DNA of 64,000 bases from Thermochromatium tepidum ATCC 43061 (GTDB lineage: Bacteria; Pseudomonadota; Gammaproteobacteria; Chromatiales; Chromatiaceae): positions 2,585,001 through 2,649,000 of the forward strand of contig NZ_CP039268.1 in assembly GCF_009664085.1 (NCBI RefSeq). The letters are read 5' to 3'. The notes below the pieces were generated by a model. The model saw nothing but the letters and a program-made list of their open reading frames with translations. It made no database searches and had not been told where the DNA came from. Made by a program: the position numbers and the translations under genes. Every line of letters begins with the position of its first letter. The first letter of the stretch is position 1. Positions 59,551 to 64,000 of this stretch are shown here, piece after piece.

Positions 59551-60021
59551 CTAGAGCTGCTTGGCGAAATCGTCGACGAGCGCGCGATGGGCCGCGATGT
59601 CGATCTCTTTCTTTAGGATCTTCTCGGCGGCGGCGATGGCCAGCACAGCGACCTTCTCGCGCAGTTCTTCGCGGGCGCGATTGATCTCGCGCTCGATCTC
59701 CGCCTTGGCGGCAGCGATCAGTCGCTCGCCCTCGGCGCGGGCGTCGGATTTTGCCTCCTCGACGATGTCGGTCGCGCGCTTCTGGGCCTGGTTGATGATC
59801 TCGGCCGCGTTGGCCTTGGCCTCTTTCATCAGCTCTAGCGCACGCTGCTCGCCGAGCGCCTTCTCCTGGTGACCACGCTCCGCGGCGGCGAGACCCTCGG
59901 CGATCTTGGCCTTGCGTTCCGCCAAGGCCTTTATGATCGGCGGCCAGATGTACTTCATGCAGAACCCGACGAACACCGCGAAGGTGATCATCTGGGCAAA
60001 CAGGGTCAGATTGATGTTCAT
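59551..60021 (-). CDS. atpF: ATP synthase Fo b subunit
   Basis: 156 residues, as in E. coli. One N-terminal membrane helix ([20 protein letters not shown]) leads into a long charged helix ([20 protein letters not shown] onward) that forms the peripheral stalk dimer. It sits between atpE and atpH. Confidence 0.96.
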   Translation of the reverse strand: MNINLTLFAQMITFAVFVGFCMKYIWPPIIKALAERKAKIAEGLAAAERGHQEKALGEQRALELMKEAKANAAEIINQAQKRATDIVEEAKSDARAEGERLIAAAKAEIEREINRAREELREKVAVLAIAAAEKILKKEIDIAAHRALVDDFAKQL

Positions 60022-60104
60022 AGCGTTGCCTCTTGCCCTTGCCTTGGACCTCGTCAGGATGACAGGCGAGTGTCCTTAAGGACCGGCTACAACCGGATGA
60101 CGGT

Positions 60105-61323
<1,219 letters not shown>

Positions 61324-61333
61324 TTATCTCTCA

Positions 61334-61711
61334 CTACTGGGTTCGGCTGCCCATTTGAGCGGCAATCAGGGTCGGAATTACTTGGACCAGGAGGTAGGCG
61401 CCAAGCAAGGCCGGCATGTTCAATTCGTCATAGATCGCGAACGCAGTCCCGAGGAGCACGAGGATCAGGGTGATCTTCACGACCTCGGCGCTGTAAAAAC
61501 GCAAAACCAATCTCCCCGGGGTCTGGGCGCGATAAGGACGAAAGACCCAAACCACCAGTAGGGCGTTAGCCAGCCAGCAAGTTCCGGCCCCGATCAGGAC
61601 TGAAATCGCAACTGGACTGCCGAACGGCAGGGCGACGATGGTCAGGATCAAACCGAAGATCGACTGGGTTTTTAGGACTCTTCGGGCTTGAAGTGCGTTC
61701 GGCTGTTGCAT
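61334..61711 (-). CDS. atpI: ATP synthase protein I (AtpI)
   Basis: 125 residues with four hydrophobic segments, the usual pattern of AtpI, an accessory protein for c-ring assembly and possibly Mg2+ or Ca2+ uptake. It is poorly conserved, so the call relies on position at the head of the atp operon as well as topology. The start is the ATG at 61711 (MQQPNALQARRVL); a GTG at 61741 lies too close to the promoter. Confidence 0.9.
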   Translation of the reverse strand: MQQPNALQARRVLKTQSIFGLILTIVALPFGSPVAISVLIGAGTCWLANALLVVWVFRPYRAQTPGRLVLRFYSAEVVKITLILVLLGTAFAIYDELNMPALLGAYLLVQVIPTLIAAQMGSRTQ

Positions 61712-61754
61712 TGAATCGACGTGAGTGAGGAAGCTCCGCACTCACAATCCCGCG

Positions 61755-61783
61755 ATTTTAAGTATTCACGAATACAGGGTCAA
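61755..61783 (-). promoter_or_regulatory. Promoter of the atp operon with palindromic spacer
   Basis: On the minus strand, TTGACC (61778-61783), exactly 17 bases, then TAAAAT (61755-61760), 44 bases upstream of the atpI ATG. The spacer contains a perfect 14-bp inverted repeat, GTATTC-GT-GAATAC (61762-61775), placed between -35 and -10 where a repressor could block polymerase. Confidence 0.75.
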
Positions 61784-61828
61784 CATCAGTAAACGCCATC
61801 GGTTCGGAAGTGCAGCCTCGGTGTTTGA

Positions 61829-62761
61829 TTACTGGATGTGCGCGAGGATGCCGTCGAGTTCGTCTAGGCTGTTATAGGCAATCACCAGTTTGCCTGAGCC
61901 GCCCCGACCGTGCTGGATTCGGACTTGAGCACCAAGACGATCGGTCAGGTCGTCCTGGAGTCGGCGGATGTCGGGATCTTCCATCCGCGTCGGCTTGGGA
62001 GGCGCATTCGAGGTCTCGGCCTGCTGGAGCCTTCGCACCAGGCGCTCGGTCGCGCGCACCGAGAGTCCGGCGGCGACCACCTGGCGCGCGACCTGACTCT
62101 GGACCTCGCCCTTGAGTCCGAGCACGGCGCGCGCATGGCCCATCTCAAGCTGCGACCTCGCCAAAAGCTCCTTGACGTCGGCATTGAGTTCCAGCAGGCG
62201 CAGCAGATTGCTGACCGTGGCGCGCGATTTGCCGACCGCCTCGGCGACCTCCTGATGGGTCAGATCGAATTCAGTCACCAGACGTTCAAGTGCGCTGGCC
62301 TCTTCCAACGGATTGAGGTCGGCGCGCTGGATGTTCTCGATCAGTGCGATGGCCAGCGCCGTGCGCTCATCGACCTCGCGCACGAATGCGGGGATCTCGC
62401 TCAAGCCGGCCTGTTGCGCGGCGCGCCAGCGGCGTTCGCCAGCGATGATCTCATAACGCGCGCCGCTCGCGCTCGGCTCGGCGAGCGGACGCACCAGGAT
62501 CGGCTGGATCACGCCCTGGGCGCGGATGGAGTCAGCCAGCTCGCTGAGCGCCTCGGGGTCGAAATTGCGCCGCGGCTGATAGCGACCGCGCTGGATGTGT
62601 TCCAGCGGCAGACGGCGGATTGTTTCAATGGGTGTCTGGGGCTCGCCACTGGCCGGGTTGGGTCGCGGCACCGGGGTGCGGGCCGCGCCCAACAGGGCGT
62701 CGAGTCCGCGTCCGAGTCCTTTCTTACGCGGCGCACTCTTTTGCTGTTCGCTTGTATCCAT
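61829..62761 (-). CDS. parB: Chromosome partitioning protein ParB (CTPase clamp)
   Basis: 310 residues. A basic N-terminal tail (KKGLGRGLDALLG) for ParA contact; the CTP-binding domain with RYQPRRNFD and YEIIAGERRWRAA; a helix-turn-helix (LTHQEVAEAVGKSRATVSNLLRLL, in two parts) for parS; and a C-terminal dimerisation domain. It spreads from parS and works with ParA to segregate origins. No perfect parS palindrome was seen in this window. Confidence 0.97.
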   Translation of the reverse strand: MDTSEQQKSAPRKKGLGRGLDALLGAARTPVPRPNPASGEPQTPIETIRRLPLEHIQRGRYQPRRNFDPEALSELADSIRAQGVIQPILVRPLAEPSASGARYEIIAGERRWRAAQQAGLSEIPAFVREVDERTALAIALIENIQRADLNPLEEASALERLVTEFDLTHQEVAEAVGKSRATVSNLLRLLELNADVKELLARSQLEMGHARAVLGLKGEVQSQVARQVVAAGLSVRATERLVRRLQQAETSNAPPKPTRMEDPDIRRLQDDLTDRLGAQVRIQHGRGGSGKLVIAYNSLDELDGILAHIQ

Positions 62762-62788
62762 CGCCTATCGGGATCGATTGAGTCGGGA

Positions 62789-63583
62789 TCAGGCCGCTTC
62801 AGCCTGACGGCGTTTTTCGTGACGGCGCAGCACCTCGCTGGCGAGCGCCAGATAGGCGAGCGCGCCACGCGACTGCGGATCATAGGTCAGGACCGACTGG
62901 CCATGACTAGGTGCCTCAGCCACCCGGACGTTGCGCGGGATGATGGTGCTATAGACCTGATCCTTGAAATGGGCGACGAGCTGGGTCGAGACCTGATTGG
63001 CCAGATTGTTGCGCGGGTCGTGCATGGTGCGCAGGATGCCCTCGATGCGCAGACCGGCGTTGCGGCTCTCGCGTATCTGTTCGATGGTGTCGAGCAGCGA
63101 GGACAGCCCTTCGAGCGCGTAATACTCGCACTGGATCGGGATCAGCACGCCGTGCGCCGCGACCAGGGCATTGAGCGTGAGCATGTTGAGCGAGGGCGGG
63201 CAGTCGATGATGACCAATTCATAGGCGCCGACCGCCGTGGCCAATACTCGGCTCAGGCGCTGTTCGCGCTCGGGCGAGTCGAGCAGCCCGATCTCAGCGG
63301 CGGTCAGATCGGCGTTGGACGGCAGCAGGTCGAATCCGGGTGCGGGCTCGGTGACGCGCTGTAGACAGTCGGCGATGGGCACATCGGTCAGGAGTAGATC
63401 GCAGGTCGTATGCTCGATCTGATGCTTGTCGACCCCACAACCCATGGTCGCATTGCCCTGCGGATCGAGATCGATCAGCAGCACGCGGCGGCGCATGAAG
63501 GCCAAAGCGGCGGCCAGATTGACCGCCGTGGTGGTCTTGCCGACCCCGCCCTTCTGGTTGGCGATCGCGATGATGTTGACCAT
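62789..63583 (-). CDS. parA: Chromosome partitioning ATPase ParA (Soj)
   Basis: 264 residues with the deviant Walker A KGGVGKTTTAVNLAAAL at the N-terminus, LLIDLDPQGNATMG near residue 40 and VIIDCPPSLNMLTLNAL near 120. It has no N-terminal helix-turn-helix, as expected for chromosomal ParA. I chose the ATG at 63583 (MVNIIAIANQKGG); an in-frame GTG at 63598 overlaps rsmG. Confidence 0.97.
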   Translation of the reverse strand: MVNIIAIANQKGGVGKTTTAVNLAAALAFMRRRVLLIDLDPQGNATMGCGVDKHQIEHTTCDLLLTDVPIADCLQRVTEPAPGFDLLPSNADLTAAEIGLLDSPEREQRLSRVLATAVGAYELVIIDCPPSLNMLTLNALVAAHGVLIPIQCEYYALEGLSSLLDTIEQIRESRNAGLRIEGILRTMHDPRNNLANQVSTQLVAHFKDQVYSTIIPRNVRVAEAPSHGQSVLTYDPQSRGALAYLALASEVLRRHEKRRQAEAA

Positions 63584-63590
63584 GGTCGAC

Positions 63591-64000
63591 TCAGTCACTC
63601 CGGAGTTCGATCAGATGACGTGGCGCGTCGAGAAAGGGGATCGTCAGACGATGGACGCAAGGGTTGATCGCGACCCAGCGCCTGTCCTCAGCGGCCTCGT
63701 CTGCGCGTCCCTTCATGAGTAGCAGCCGGCCCGGTCGATCGCAGAGACCGGCGTTCAAAACCGGGACGACCGATTCGGCCGCGACTGCACGGCTGACTAT
63801 GGTACTGAATTTTCGTCCTGGTCGGTACGCCTCGATGCGCGACTGCACCGGCTCGACGTTGGTCAGACCCAGTTCGAGCACCGCCTGACGCACGAAGCGG
63901 ATCTTCTTGTTGTTGCTGTCGAGCAGCCAGAAGCGGCGTTCGGGCGCGAGGATGGCCAGCGGCAGTCCAGGGAGACCGGCGCCAGTGCCGACATCGAGCA
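63591..64000 (-). CDS. rsmG: 16S rRNA (guanine-527-N7)-methyltransferase RsmG (GidB), 5' end cut by window edge
   Basis: The last 135 or so codons are present. The SAM-binding motif LDVGTGAGLPGLPLAILAP lies at the very edge, followed by LLDSNNKKIRFVRQAV, VEPVQSRIEAY and the STIVSRAVA motif; the C-terminus ends near the parA start. It methylates G527 of 16S rRNA. The rsmG-parA-parB order is typical for origin-proximal clusters. Confidence 0.95.
   Translation of the reverse strand, partial: LDVGTGAGLPGLPLAILAPERRFWLLDSNNKKIRFVRQAVLELGLTNVEPVQSRIEAYRPGRKFSTIVSRAVAAESVVPVLNAGLCDRPGRLLLMKGRADEAAEDRRWVAINPCVHRLTIPFLDAPRHLIELRSD

Noticed and set aside
61742..64000. parS site near parAB
   Set aside because: I looked for TGTTTCACGTGAAACA-like palindromes in and around parA, parB and the atp promoter and saw none; the GTATTC-GT-GAATAC palindrome does not match parS.

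Overview
The window looks like chromosomal DNA of a high-GC gammaproteobacterium, most likely a purple sulfur bacterium of the Chromatiaceae or a close relative. This is inferred from protein character and gene order: rsmG-parA-parB-atpIBEFHAGDC, hslVU next to a DUF971 gene and ubiE-ubiJ-ubiB, pilMNOPQ-aroK-aroB, and a groESL operon with a CIRCE operator. No photosynthesis or sulfur-oxidation gene lies in the window, so the family assignment is not proven. Almost everything is core housekeeping. I saw no tRNA, rRNA, CRISPR array or prophage.

Layout. 1-3.8 kb (minus): cobalamin genes (a CobC-like phosphatase, cobT) and the B12 receptor btuB, which has a cobalamin riboswitch in its leader. 3.8-6.0 kb (minus): groES-groEL with terminator, sigma-70 promoter and perfect CIRCE. 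6.1-10.6 kb (plus): recJ, then an IS200/IS605-type element (tnpA, tnpB, end hairpins) that appears to have landed in the first codons of darP, then an orphan MbcA/ParS/Xre-like antitoxin-domain gene. 10.7-17.8 kb (plus): hslVU, DUF971, ubiE-ubiJ-ubiB and a CBS-DUF294 protein. 17.8-18.35 kb: a long AT-rich gap with a cluster of DnaA boxes, a candidate replication origin or a DnaA-controlled uvrD promoter. 18.35-26.2 kb (plus): uvrD lacking its C-terminal domain, a four-S1-domain protein, hemW, rpmE, malic enzyme and citrate synthase. 26.2-33.9 kb: a divergent hypothetical gene, then the type IV pilus assembly operon pilMNOPQ with aroK-aroB. 34-39.3 kb (plus): SRP RNA, dnaX, ybaB, recR, hinT, minCDE. 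39.4-42.6 kb (minus): dapC-dapD-dapE. 42.8 kb (plus): hemH.

43.9-53.0 kb is the one clearly accessory-looking block. It holds a 915-residue fusion of radical SAM/SPASM-like, glycan-type spacer and Stf0-like sulfotransferase regions (plus strand). Converging on it are a beta-barrel autotransporter and a 1646-residue protein with five glycosyltransferase-like modules (both minus). I propose this as a candidate surface glycan or adhesin modification system; that is inference from domain content and position. It lies between hemH and glmU, whose product UDP-GlcNAc is a common glycosyltransferase donor.

53.1-64 kb (minus): glmU, a strong terminator, the complete F1Fo ATP synthase operon atpIBEFHAGDC with a recognisable promoter, the chromosome partition pair parB-parA, and the 3' part of rsmG at the window edge. 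This last cluster is typically found near oriC, which adds some weight to the DnaA-box cluster about 40 kb away.
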